Positions 19,875-29,130 of a DNA stretch of 64,000 nucleotides are shown here, piece by piece. The DNA is from an uncultured Lachnospiraceae bacterium (lineage in GTDB: Bacteria > Bacillota > Clostridia > Lachnospirales > Lachnospiraceae): the NCBI GenBank assembly GCA_947591155.1, contig CANQDA010000001.1, positions 224,494 through 288,493 on the forward strand. Direction: 5' to 3'. Made by a program: the position numbers and the translations under genes. Within the stretch, counting starts at the first letter, position 1. Every line of letters starts with the position of its first letter. Below the pieces are notes generated by a model, which was not told where the DNA came from, did not search any database, and saw only the letters and a list, made by a program, of their open reading frames with translations.

Positions 19875-19975
19875 CCTTAAATGATTTTATAGAAATCAAT
19901 TAACTCAAGATACCAACATTATTCAAATTATCCGCAAAATATTGACTATCAGCTTTTTATTTCCATTCTGTTGTC
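19875..19975 (+). repeat. IME2 left-end repeat copy LE3 (degenerate)
   Basis: ccttaaatgattttatagaaatcaattaactcaagataccaacattattcaaattatccgcaaaatattgactatcag... aligns with LE1 over its full length. Confidence 0.7.
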
Positions 19976-20089
19976 GTAATCTTATGTAACTTTTTCCATT
20001 TAAAATATCGCAGCTCATGTCCCGACCTCCAAAAGTTAGTCCAAAATATAATGAATGGAGAACATTACATATCCTTGCGCTTAGTACAC

Positions 20090-21769
20090 TTATAAATTCT
20101 GAGGAATGTCTGTGTACCGGAAAATATCTCTGGCTTCGGGATACAGTGCCCACCGAAATGCCGGATGAACTTCCCAATCATATCCAAAATCAACACTGTT
20201 AGAAGTTATATATTTATTATCCTCAAAATATTTTCTGTCAATAAATCCTCCAGCCGCATCTTTCCTTGCATTTATAAAGTTGATTTTATACATAAAAGCA
20301 ATCAATTCTTCTACCGTACATTCTTTATCGTTTGCAAAATAGAATTTCCCATTTTGCATTATTCCTTCTATCTTACGGACTAAACGTTCTTTGTTATAAA
20401 CAAATGGCTTCTCTGTTTTCTTCATCTCATGGCTTGGTTTCATTCCCAATAATAACCGTTCTATATCTGGCAATTCGTATTTGTGCTCATTTATTGTATC
20501 TTGAAGTCTGCTCGAAGAATACTGCTCGAAAACTTCTTCCCAGTCTTCTGTAACAATAAGATTCCTGCCTTCGGCATTTGCATTACGCGCAGCCAGAGTA
20601 CACAAATTGATAAGGTCACGTGGCCTTCTTCTGATAAGTGACAGAAAAATGTAGCGAATTGGCCGACTGTTCCATTTTCCAGCCCCCTCAAATGTATCTG
20701 CCATTATGCCATCCAGATACGTAGACATTTCTCGTTGCTCCATATCCAATAGTTTCTTTTCAGGAATGACATTGTCAAAATAGGTTTGTACCCGTTTAAC
20801 CAATAATGCTAGTAATTCATGTTCTGTCCATGTAAGCCATAAAACATTTCCGTCTATCTTATCTGTTGATTCGTCTGCTGTTCTGACCAGATAATAGACA
20901 TCACTTCTCAAACTAATCCTAAAACACAGCTCGTTTGACTCATTACACATATCCCTAACAGCATTTAACAAAGCAGATATCCGATATATATTCTGTTTTG
21001 ACCCATTCCATGCCCTATCTAAATCATCAACATATATGACTATCTTATGGTTTTTCAAATATTGATCTGCAACACTCTTTTTAATTGCATCAACATCAAC
21101 AACATCCTGCACTTTTTTTACTATCATCCCAATCCGCTCAGTAAGCTTTAATCCTTTTCTGGAAATCTCATTTATGGTGTCATTGTCCTTGCTAATATTA
21201 AAATTCGAAACCACTTTCTCTACCAGAAGCTCTTCCAAACCTGATTTCCATTGCCTAATCATTTCTAACGGATCTGTTCCATCCTCTGCATTAGCTATGC
21301 TAAGTATGTCATCCGGCTTAACCCATATGCTTAACACATTATTTTTGAGGTTCTCCAAATAAGACATCTGGAAAACTGCAGACTTACCGATGCCTTTATG
21401 GGCAACAAGTATCCTTATAGGCAAAAAATTATGTATTTTTTTATAGACATCCGTTTTTATGAAATAAGCGCTAAATCGATCTTTTTTCTCATCTTCAGCA
21501 GCAAGATCTCCAAACATATCTCGTATCTGCTCCTCAGAAAAATCAATTACCTTACCATGCAGGTTTTCTTGTGGTTCAAGCATTACATTTGTAGCACTTT
21601 TGCCTCTGTCAGTTTCCTCACAATCAAAAAGAACCCTGCTTCCTTTTGCCAATTGTTCATACGCTTCCTTGCCTACATTGTTGATATGTACAAAAATTTT
21701 TTCCCCTGTTGATGAACGGATAATGCAGTATCCTTTCTCCGTCTTATAGCATACAATCCCTTTTTCCAT
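20090..21769 (-). CDS. cold-shock-domain / P-loop NTPase fusion (Sll1717-like)
   Basis: N-term KGIVCYKTEKGYCIIRSSTGEKIFVHINNVGK... CSD-like; AHKGIGKSAVF Walker A; IVIYVDDLDRAWNG Walker B-like. Confidence 0.75.
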   Translation of the reverse strand: MEKGIVCYKTEKGYCIIRSSTGEKIFVHINNVGKEAYEQLAKGSRVLFDCEETDRGKSATNVMLEPQENLHGKVIDFSEEQIRDMFGDLAAEDEKKDRFSAYFIKTDVYKKIHNFLPIRILVAHKGIGKSAVFQMSYLENLKNNVLSIWVKPDDILSIANAEDGTDPLEMIRQWKSGLEELLVEKVVSNFNISKDNDTINEISRKGLKLTERIGMIVKKVQDVVDVDAIKKSVADQYLKNHKIVIYVDDLDRAWNGSKQNIYRISALLNAVRDMCNESNELCFRISLRSDVYYLVRTADESTDKIDGNVLWLTWTEHELLALLVKRVQTYFDNVIPEKKLLDMEQREMSTYLDGIMADTFEGAGKWNSRPIRYIFLSLIRRRPRDLINLCTLAARNANAEGRNLIVTEDWEEVFEQYSSSRLQDTINEHKYELPDIERLLLGMKPSHEMKKTEKPFVYNKERLVRKIEGIMQNGKFYFANDKECTVEELIAFMYKINFINARKDAAGGFIDRKYFEDNKYITSNSVDFGYDWEVHPAFRWALYPEARDIFRYTDIPQNL

Positions 21770-21983
21770 CTATCCCTTTCTCCTTTTCAAAAATTTCATT
21801 TTATCATGCCAATGGCATAACCTTAGCAGAATTAAAATATAATGCATAAGTGTTTTGTATTAATTCCATTAAATTATACTTCATCCTTCCCATCAAAGCA
21901 ATCCCTATAATCGATCAGATTCAGCCTTTTGTAAAGTACAATCGGCACTCCCGCCTTATTGCAGAAGTGCCGCTCAAAACAGT

Positions 21984-22358
21984 TTATGAATAGATGATTT
22001 CTTGTTCTACTACCTCCCTCACACACGCCTGAATATTATTCATCCTGCCAACCCATTCAAGCTGATTTTCGGCTTTTAGTTGCTCCGTTATCCCCTGCCT
22101 GTCGGCATATTCTTTTACTAGTCGGGAAAACATATCCTCCGCTCGCTCGTCAATATCGGCCAGATATCTGTTCAATCTGCCGCTTATAAGCAGATTTCGG
22201 TATATCGCTTTGCGATATTCTTTCAAATACCTTAAATGCCTTTGTCCCCATACGCCAATGTGTCTTTGTTCTTCTTCCGGCAAGGTAAGACAGGGAATAA
22301 GATAATCCCCATGTCTGATATAAGTGCCACCCATCTGTTCAAAGATTGTCTTTTTCAT
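21984..22358 (-). CDS. TnpV-like transposon protein
   Basis: MKKTIFEQMGGTYIRHGDYLIPCLTLPEEEQRHIGVWGQRHLRYLKEYRKAIYRNLL. Confidence 0.8.
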   Translation of the reverse strand: MKKTIFEQMGGTYIRHGDYLIPCLTLPEEEQRHIGVWGQRHLRYLKEYRKAIYRNLLISGRLNRYLADIDERAEDMFSRLVKEYADRQGITEQLKAENQLEWVGRMNNIQACVREVVEQEIIYS

Positions 22359-22374
22359 CGTTTTTCCACCTTTC

Positions 22375-23805
22375 TTATCGTTCTCTATCCACAGATTTTT
22401 TCTTCATCGCCCGTTTTGGCTGCCATCTTCCCTCCTGCTGATAGCGGCGCAGCTTGTCCAACACGCTTGTTTTTTGCGGTTGCTCTAACGGTATCTCTTT
22501 CTTTTGTTCCGCCTGATATTTCCATGCTCTCAGTTCCTCGTTATATGCCCTTATCAATTTCTCCGATTTTTGATACACCTTCACAAACGATTGAGTGTCC
22601 GGATAGCCCTCCTGTTTCACGATCTGCTCCAGATCAACGTGCATACGTTTTACCAACTGCTCAGCCTGTTGGATTCTTCCCTCTATGCGTTTTCGTTCTT
22701 TGCCTTTGAATAAGCCTGTTGTTTTCGAAAGTTGTTTCTTCAAAGAGATAATTTCCTGTTGCTTGCATTTTATCTCTTGTGCCTGATTCTGAAGTTTACC
22801 CATTACTTTCTGCATATCCTTCCATTCCTGCAGGTCAATCTTCGGCACAGGCTTCGGCGGCATGGTAAATCTGAAGATCATCTCCTGCAAAAAATCTCTT
22901 GCTCCTCTGACGATCTGACGGAACAAATCCGGTATCCAACCTTGCCGACGTATGGATTCCATCACCTTTTCATTGATTTTTTCTTGTTTCACTTCCAAAA
23001 TATCTTCCTCCGGAACACCTTCAACTAACGCCACATCCACCGTCCGATTCCAATCCTGCCTTATCTCATTGTCCGCCTGTATCTCTGCTGCCTTCGGGTT
23101 ATTCCTGCCAATCTTCCTTGTTGCCAAGTATACTCCGCCCTGCTGAAATACAGACAGCTTTTTTGTCTCCTCCTTTACATAGCGGTTAATTAGATCGGTA
23201 TACATTTCTTTGACCTCTCTGGTAAAGGCTTTATCCTTAAACCAGTTCTCTTTTTTCTTAAAGATGTGACTCTCATAGACTTCACCTTTGGGGATAACGC
23301 TACACCCAGATCGGATATTTCCTTGCTCGTCCATAATTTCTTTCTTGGTGCGTCTGTGCTTACCGTATTCATCATAAAACATATTCCTTGTAGCGATCTT
23401 CACTTCCGGCTGTTCAAGCATCTTCCGCTCGCTGAACACCAAATGGATATGATAGTTAGTCTTTGTCTTATTGTGATGAAGCGCTGCGCTGCATTCCACG
23501 CCATACCGTGCGTGAAATATTTTGGTAAACAGACTTACCACATCGTCTGTCCTGTATTGGACAAAATTTTCAGGTAAAGCAATGATAAATTCCCGTCCTT
23601 CGATACACTTTCCCGCCGATCCGCTTGCTTTGAAATCCAACTGATTTTCCCTTGCGAGATTTTTCCAATACTCTGGCGTTGCTCCCTCTGTCTGGTAAGT
23701 GGCGTACAAATACTCCTGCCTTTTCGGATTAGAGATATAATCTATCCGTCCTATCACATCAGACAGCTTACTTTGCCTGATAAATGAATGTCTTCCTATA
23801 AGCAT
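22375..23805 (-). CDS. MobA/MobL-family relaxase (IME2)
   Basis: Close homologue of the IME1 relaxase; NYHIHLVFSER. Confidence 0.9.
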   Translation of the reverse strand: MLIGRHSFIRQSKLSDVIGRIDYISNPKRQEYLYATYQTEGATPEYWKNLARENQLDFKASGSAGKCIEGREFIIALPENFVQYRTDDVVSLFTKIFHARYGVECSAALHHNKTKTNYHIHLVFSERKMLEQPEVKIATRNMFYDEYGKHRRTKKEIMDEQGNIRSGCSVIPKGEVYESHIFKKKENWFKDKAFTREVKEMYTDLINRYVKEETKKLSVFQQGGVYLATRKIGRNNPKAAEIQADNEIRQDWNRTVDVALVEGVPEEDILEVKQEKINEKVMESIRRQGWIPDLFRQIVRGARDFLQEMIFRFTMPPKPVPKIDLQEWKDMQKVMGKLQNQAQEIKCKQQEIISLKKQLSKTTGLFKGKERKRIEGRIQQAEQLVKRMHVDLEQIVKQEGYPDTQSFVKVYQKSEKLIRAYNEELRAWKYQAEQKKEIPLEQPQKTSVLDKLRRYQQEGRWQPKRAMKKKSVDRER

Positions 23806-23935
23806 TCTCCTTTCCCCGGCGCTTGCCCGGGTTTATTGTGAGTAGGCGCATAGGCGCCCCTCCGCCTTTCGGCGGCTGATACAAATGCGACAGCATTTGA
23901 AAGGACAGCTATGCTGGCCTTTGCTCCCTGCAAGG

Positions 23936-24094
23936 GCGAAATACACAGAGCATAAATCTCCGATTTGTGCGATGGGTGTATTTCGCTCTCAAACGCCGAG
24001 GGCTTAGATAAGTGTTCTTTTCGCCGCAACATTTACGGTTTTACCTGTCGGTTTTCCCTTGTTCGATAGACACAGGAGCGTGCCACGCTCCTGT
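23936..24094. other. candidate oriT region of IME2
   Basis: GCGAAATACAC(23936-23946)/GTGTATTTCGC(23976-23986), ATAAGTGTTCTT, ACAGGAGCGTG-C-CACGCTCCTGT (24072-24094), same layout as IME1. Confidence 0.5.
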
Positions 24095-24113
24095 CCTTAT
24101 CATCAGAGAAGAA

Positions 24114-24347
24114 TTACCAGCGGAAGTTTTCATGCACTCCACGCCTGTCTAAATATTCTTTTCTTACCCGCTCCCGTTCCTCTGCAGTAGATGCGGTTTT
24201 TGACTTGGCATACAAATCATGTAAAACCATACGGTCAAGTTTCTGCTCCAACCTCTGCTTTATTTCCTTTTCGCAACTATCATCGCCGATCAGGTGAAAA
24301 CGAAGCAGTTGCATAAACAATTCCTGCGATATTTGCATATTCTTCAT
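24114..24347 (-). CDS. conserved IME hypothetical protein
   Basis: Paralogue of 12168-12401. Confidence 0.65.
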   Translation of the reverse strand: MKNMQISQELFMQLLRFHLIGDDSCEKEIKQRLEQKLDRMVLHDLYAKSKTASTAEERERVRKEYLDRRGVHENFRW

Positions 24348-24491
24348 CCATCCCATCCTTTCCGTGACGGTTTGCGTCGATGTGACGATATTTCAGATAT
24401 CGTACCCGCTGCTAAAGATATCGTCACACCGTCACTTATCGTCACGTTCTACAAGATACAGCTTTATCATCCGACCTTCGTGACATCTTTC

Positions 24492-25634
24492 TCATTTATA
24501 GCAGATACCATATTCACGAAACAGCCGCCCCGCCAGAATATTCAGCTTTCTCGCAATACTGTTGGCCTGTATATCCAATCCAAGCCAGGCGGCAAGCTCC
24601 GTTGCCGTGCCTTTCCAACCCGGACAATCTGTGGTAATCTGTCTGCTGATTGAATCGAGCAAAGGCTCCGGCGGTTCTCTCCACAATTCTGTCTCTACCT
24701 TTTGTAAATCCCACAAAAGCGTCTCTGGATTGCGGCAAAGATAAAGTTTCTGATCTTGCTGATCTCTGCCCGACACCTCAAGTGTAGCTGCGTTACCCGT
24801 CCGTTTTTCTTTATAAAGCAGAAACGCGCCATCTGCAGCTCCGAGCAGACCATTTGTGCCCGAAATCATATCAAATTTATCGTCTGCAGCCTGTTTACGC
24901 GTATGATGTACGAGCAACAGGCAAATACCATTACTATCGGCAAAGCTTTTTAATCTTGTAATAATCTGATAATCATTTGCATAGCTGTAATTATCCCCGC
25001 CCATCTCGCGCACTTTCTGAAGCGTGTCGATAATGATCAACTTTGTATTGGGACGTTCCGATACAAACCTTGAAAGCTGTTCGTCAAGCCCGTTTCCTAG
25101 CTGACCTGCTGAAACTGAGAAGAAAAGATTCTCTGTGCTGTCTGTTCCGAACATTCGATACAATCGCTCCTGCAATCGTCTGTAATCGTCTTCAAGCGCA
25201 AGATACAGTACCGTTCCCTTTTGAACGGTATAATTCCAAAGCGGTCTGCCTGTGCTGATATGATAGGCAATCTGCGTCATCAGAAAACTTTTCCCCAACT
25301 TCGGCGCTCCTGCAAAGATATAAGTGCCGGGATAGAGCAGGCCATTAATTAACGGCGGCTTTCCGTCATACACGGTATCATATAATTCGTTCATAGAAAT
25401 TGTTTTAAGATACGAAGGATCTAAACTCCGTAATAGTTCCCTCTGCACTTCTTCAAAACTCTTGCTATTCTCGTCATAATTGGATATACTATCTTCGATA
25501 CATGTAGGAAGCGGTTGTCTTTCATCTGCGCCAACACTCTGGGGTTCCTTAGCAGGCAGGCCAGGCGAGCTTAGCAACTCCGTATGCAGCGCTGATGAGC
25601 TTAAAGCAACCGTTTCTTTTTGCTTAGTCATCAT
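24492..25634 (-). CDS. RecA-like/RepA-type AAA family ATPase (IME2; C-terminus ended by an in-frame stop relative to IME1)
   Basis: FAGAPKLGKSFL Walker A; homologous codons ERCHEGRMIKLYL continue in frame after TGA. Confidence 0.85.
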   Translation of the reverse strand: MMTKQKETVALSSSALHTELLSSPGLPAKEPQSVGADERQPLPTCIEDSISNYDENSKSFEEVQRELLRSLDPSYLKTISMNELYDTVYDGKPPLINGLLYPGTYIFAGAPKLGKSFLMTQIAYHISTGRPLWNYTVQKGTVLYLALEDDYRRLQERLYRMFGTDSTENLFFSVSAGQLGNGLDEQLSRFVSERPNTKLIIIDTLQKVREMGGDNYSYANDYQIITRLKSFADSNGICLLLVHHTRKQAADDKFDMISGTNGLLGAADGAFLLYKEKRTGNAATLEVSGRDQQDQKLYLCRNPETLLWDLQKVETELWREPPEPLLDSISRQITTDCPGWKGTATELAAWLGLDIQANSIARKLNILAGRLFREYGICYK

Positions 25635-25953
25635 TTTCCCCCTTTAATCCATATAAAATTTCCGTAATCAGCTCAATATTGTCTAAAAGCTCTTCTCTGA
25701 TGCTTCCGCCTGACTCAATCCGCCTCAATTCTTCAAGAACAGCGGCAAGCTCGTTTTTTAATGCTTTATATATCCGCGGATTCCCCTGCACGACTATGTC
25801 CCGGTTAAGACAGCGGCGGTAACAGTATTCTTGCTTAGGAAGTCCTGAAAGCCTGACCGCTTTATTGATTTGCTCGTTTTCCTCGGCAGATACTCGGAAC
25901 CCTACCGTGATATTTCTCCAACGATTGTGCTTATCTACATTTTTTGCCGACAT
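25624..25953 (-). CDS. RHH / MobC-like mobilization accessory protein
   Basis: RWRNITVGFRVSAEENEQINKAVRLSGLPKQEYCYRRCLN. Confidence 0.75.
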   Translation of the reverse strand: MSAKNVDKHNRWRNITVGFRVSAEENEQINKAVRLSGLPKQEYCYRRCLNRDIVVQGNPRIYKALKNELAAVLEELRRIESGGSIREELLDNIELITEILYGLKGENDD

Positions 25954-25956
25954 GAA

Positions 25957-27036
25957 TCATATCCCTACCTTTCTGAAATCATTTAATCTGTCTGCCATGT
26001 CAATTTGTGTTGACGGAAACAAATGCGCGTAATTATAAGTGATACTGATGCTCTCATGTCCAACCCTATCGGCAATCGCCACCGCCGAATATCCCATTTC
26101 TATTAAAAGTGAAATATGGCTGTGCCGAAGATCGTGAATTCGTATACGCTTTACCTTTGCTTCTTTTGCCCCTCTGTCCATCTCGTGATGCAGATAACTC
26201 TTTGTGATTTCAAAAATCCTGCTATTCTTTTCCACATGGTATAGCTGTTTCAAATATTCCTGCATTTCATCGCAAAGAAACTGCGGCATTTTTATCACCC
26301 TGTTACTTTTTGGCGTTTTCGGATCAGTAATGACATCCCTGCCGTCGATACGCTGATAAGACTTACTGATTGTCACTGTACTTCTTTCAAAATCGAAATC
26401 CTCCGGCGTGAGCGCAAGCAGTTCCCCCTCGCGGATACCGCACCAGTAAAGCATCTCAAACGCATAAAAGGATACGGGTTTGTCCATCATTGCAAAAGAA
26501 AACTTTTCATATTCCTCCCGTGTCCAGAATAACATTTCCCGCCCCTTTTCTTTGCCCATGCACCCTACTTTGACAGTAGGATTTTCTTTCAGTCCATAAA
26601 ACCTAACGGCATGATTGAAAATCGCGCTTAATTGGTTGTGGATTGTTTTCAGATATACGGAAGAATATGCCTTACCGTTTTTATCTTTCGCTCTCAGCAT
26701 TTCATTCTGCCATGCGATAATGTCTCTCGGTTGAATTTCGCTGATTCTTCTTTTCTCAAAATAAGGTAAAATCTTCGTCTTCAGGATATGTTCTTTCGTA
26801 TGCCATGTGTTTGCCTTGATACGATTTTTCATATCTGCCGTATATGTATCCACAAAGCTCCCAAACGTCATATCCAGATCTGCGGTGACTTTATTTAACT
26901 GTTCCCGTTCCCATGCCAATGCTTCCCTTTTAGTGGCAAAGCCACGTTTTGTCGTCTGCTTACGGTTTCCCTTCCAATCCGTATAGCGATAGTAAACCTT
27001 CCATGTGTTTGTTTTCGGTTCTTTATAAACCGCCAT
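25957..27036 (-). CDS. tyrosine recombinase/integrase (IME2)
   Basis: RIRIHDLRHSHISLLIEMG...RVGHESISITYNYAHL. Confidence 0.95.
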   Translation of the reverse strand: MAVYKEPKTNTWKVYYRYTDWKGNRKQTTKRGFATKREALAWEREQLNKVTADLDMTFGSFVDTYTADMKNRIKANTWHTKEHILKTKILPYFEKRRISEIQPRDIIAWQNEMLRAKDKNGKAYSSVYLKTIHNQLSAIFNHAVRFYGLKENPTVKVGCMGKEKGREMLFWTREEYEKFSFAMMDKPVSFYAFEMLYWCGIREGELLALTPEDFDFERSTVTISKSYQRIDGRDVITDPKTPKSNRVIKMPQFLCDEMQEYLKQLYHVEKNSRIFEITKSYLHHEMDRGAKEAKVKRIRIHDLRHSHISLLIEMGYSAVAIADRVGHESISITYNYAHLFPSTQIDMADRLNDFRKVGI

Positions 27037-27039
27037 TTC

Positions 27040-27234
27040 TTAATCCACCCCTTTCTTAGAGCCATAACAGGCTCTTTCTAAAAAATACTGTTTGTTTATA
27101 CGGCCGGAAATGGTTAAAAAACCCTGTGCGTTTAATTCGGCATTTAATTTCTGCACTATTTTATAAGCGTAGGATTTTGAAACACCCAATTCTTTCGCTA
27201 CTTCTTCCACCCGCATAAAAGCTGTTTTCTCCAT
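27040..27234 (-). CDS. excisionase-type DNA-binding protein
   Basis: MRVEEVAKELGVSKSYAYKIVQKLNAEL. Confidence 0.8.
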   Translation of the reverse strand: MEKTAFMRVEEVAKELGVSKSYAYKIVQKLNAELNAQGFLTISGRINKQYFLERACYGSKKGVD

Positions 27235-27286
27235 AGAATCCCTCCTTTCATACTAAACATTTTTATTTAGTTTGTTTGTATAATAC

Positions 27287-27377
27287 TAAGCATTTTTGCT
27301 ATTGTCAAGTGGTTTTCGAAAAAATATTAAACTTTTTTGTTTTATTTGTATTGACTATCATTAAACATTTATGCTAT
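27287..27377. promoter_or_regulatory. divergent xis/xre control region with two operator-like repeats
   Basis: TAAGCATTTTTGCTAT (27287-27302), TAAACATTTATGCTAT (27362-27377); same arrangement as IME1. Confidence 0.55.
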
Positions 27378-27413
27378 ATTCATTGTAAACACTCAAATAA
27401 GGAGCGATATATT

Positions 27414-27941
27414 ATGGCGATTGGTGAAAGAATCCATTTTTTCCGGACTATACGCGGCATGACGCAAAAATATCTCGGTATGCTTGTTGGATTTCCCGAT
27501 AAAAGTGCTGATGTGCGTCTGGCTCAGTACGAAACAGGATCACGCAAACCAAAAGCGGATTTGACAGCTTCACTGGCGCAGGCTCTTGACGTTGCTCCGC
27601 AAGCGCTTGACGTCCCTGATATTGACAGCTATATCGGTCTAATGCACACCTTATTTACACTTGAAGATATTTATGGTCTGACCGTCGGCGAGGCAGATGG
27701 GGAAGTCTGCTTGAAAGTCAACAAGAACAAAGGCACAGAAGCCCATGAATTGCTGAAAATGCTCTGTGCATGGAAAGAGCAGGCGGATAAACTCTCTACC
27801 GAAAAAATCAGCAGAGAAGAATACGACCGCTGGCGTTATCGCTATCCAGAGTTTGACACCACGCAAATCCGGGCAAAAGTCCCATCGCAGGCATTAAGCG
27901 ATGCAATACTCGAAGCATTCAAAGACAAATTGAATGACTGA
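27414..27941 (+). CDS. XRE-family transcriptional regulator (IME2, intact)
   Basis: MAIGERIHFFRTIRGMTQKYLGMLVGFPDKSADVRLAQYETGSRKPKADL. Confidence 0.88.
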   Translation: MAIGERIHFFRTIRGMTQKYLGMLVGFPDKSADVRLAQYETGSRKPKADLTASLAQALDVAPQALDVPDIDSYIGLMHTLFTLEDIYGLTVGEADGEVCLKVNKNKGTEAHELLKMLCAWKEQADKLSTEKISREEYDRWRYRYPEFDTTQIRAKVPSQALSDAILEAFKDKLND

Positions 27942-27949
27942 TAACGCAA

Positions 27950-27990
27950 AAGAGCTAACAGACTTCCGTTTGAAAAATCTGTTAGCTCTT
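27950..27990 (+). terminator. hairpin AAGAGCTAACAGA...TCTGTTAGCTCTT
   Basis: 13-bp perfect stem, T-rich 3' side, just after the xre stop. Confidence 0.8.
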
Positions 27991-28011
27991 TATTCTTGAA
28001 TAATCTTAAAA

Positions 28012-28029
28012 TGTTGTCAAACTGTTGTC
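28012..28029 (+). repeat. IME2 right arm-type repeat pair TGTTGTC-N4-TGTTGTC
   Basis: Starts at 28012 and 28023, 11-bp spacing; 78 bp from att C. Confidence 0.7.
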
Positions 28030-28089
28030 ACGAGTACATATCAGCAAGCAAAAAGTCAGTGTTTATGCGGCTTCCCGGCTTTCTGTTTA

Positions 28090-28104
28090 CTATTCAAACT
28101 CCTC
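28090..28104 (-). other. attachment site C (EEFE-stop), IME2/IME3 junction
   Basis: CTATTCAAACTCCTC; reverse complement GAG GAG TTT GAA TAG; more diverged but at the expected spacing. Confidence 0.65.
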
Positions 28105-28203
28105 GGCGGATAACTTAAACTGGCTACTTTTCTCTGATTTTTAAAGGATTTATTTTTCATATTCTTTAAAAATTGCTCTCGTATTTGTGCCAGTCAAAAC
28201 TTT

Positions 28204-28222
28204 TAGAGCCAAAATAGAGCCA
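28204..28222 (+). repeat. IME3 left arm-type repeat pair TAGAGCCA
   Basis: Starts at 28204 and 28215, 11-bp spacing. Confidence 0.7.
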
Positions 28223-28224
28223 CA

Positions 28225-28746
28225 CTACTTTTTTGAGCATATAAAATTTAGTATATCATTTATCAACATTTTGAATTCCTCTTCCGTTTTTTTCAATGTT
28301 TTGTTGTTATCATAATAAAAATCATATTTATACTGATTGACTTGATCATCTGAATCATTTCCCCATTCAGTATTACAGCCAACCTCACGGTCTACCAATA
28401 AGGTTACGCATGGTGTTTCTATTTTCTTTTTAATTTTCTCGATTTCTCCAATCTCTCTTATGTGCATAAAAAGTATCTGATCCGTACTTTTCATGAACTC
28501 TTTATATTTCTGATATAAATATTTTGTTGGCAAATCATTATACTCAATAAATACCTTTTTTAAATCAGACAAAAATTTTCGTGATTTAGCATCCTTCTCA
28601 CCTTTCCACCCATATTCTAAAGCAATATTTTTTATTGGAGTTATTGCAGAGATATTTTGAATCTTAAAGCTTTTTGATGCAAATTCACATAATGTATCTT
28701 TACCAACGCCACCACGCCCATTAATTATTATAACTATCTTTTCCAT
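28225..28746 (-). CDS. P-loop (deoxy)nucleoside monophosphate kinase-like protein
   Basis: IIINGRGGVGKDTLCEFA Walker A; dNMP-kinase-like overall. Confidence 0.7.
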   Translation of the reverse strand: MEKIVIIINGRGGVGKDTLCEFASKSFKIQNISAITPIKNIALEYGWKGEKDAKSRKFLSDLKKVFIEYNDLPTKYLYQKYKEFMKSTDQILFMHIREIGEIEKIKKKIETPCVTLLVDREVGCNTEWGNDSDDQVNQYKYDFYYDNNKTLKKTEEEFKMLINDILNFICSKK

Positions 28747-28748
28747 TT

Positions 28749-29108
28749 TTAATCCTTTTTATACCAACTTGGATATTTTTTATAAGTAAAAGCACCAATT
28801 GCCTCATAATCATATAAAGCAGTTTGTCCTATCGCCTTTAAAGTTTCAATAATGTTATCCCGTATACCCCAAAAAGTTTCTTCTCCAGGAGTTATAACTT
28901 CAACATCTGTCTCGTTTATAGCAAGGCGATTCAAAGCCAACATTAAATGATGACCTGCTATAATATAATAATCATCTTCAAATCTTATAACATTTATCTG
29001 TGGAACCTCAACATTATTCCTTAAAAATTCCATAAAAAATAATATTTTACTCTCTTGTATGGAATTGGCACTTTGAGTTGGAAATAATTCTTTCGGAGAT
29101 AATTTCAT
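28749..29108 (-). CDS. ParB/Srx-fold-like protein
   Basis: ELFPTQSANSIQESKILFFMEFLRN...INVIRFEDDYYIIAGHHLMLALNRLA (ParB-like GxHRxxAA-type motif). Confidence 0.65.
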   Translation of the reverse strand: MKLSPKELFPTQSANSIQESKILFFMEFLRNNVEVPQINVIRFEDDYYIIAGHHLMLALNRLAINETDVEVITPGEETFWGIRDNIIETLKAIGQTALYDYEAIGAFTYKKYPSWYKKD

Positions 29109-29130
29109 CGTTTTCACCCTCTTCACTTTA

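Larger units (their letters stand above)
17722..28104. mobile_element. IME2: integrative mobilizable element with MobA/MobL relaxase
   Basis: Between att B and C; TGTTGTC-N4-TGTTGTC pairs at both ends (17834-17851, 28012-28029); own int/xis/xre/relaxase. Confidence 0.8.
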
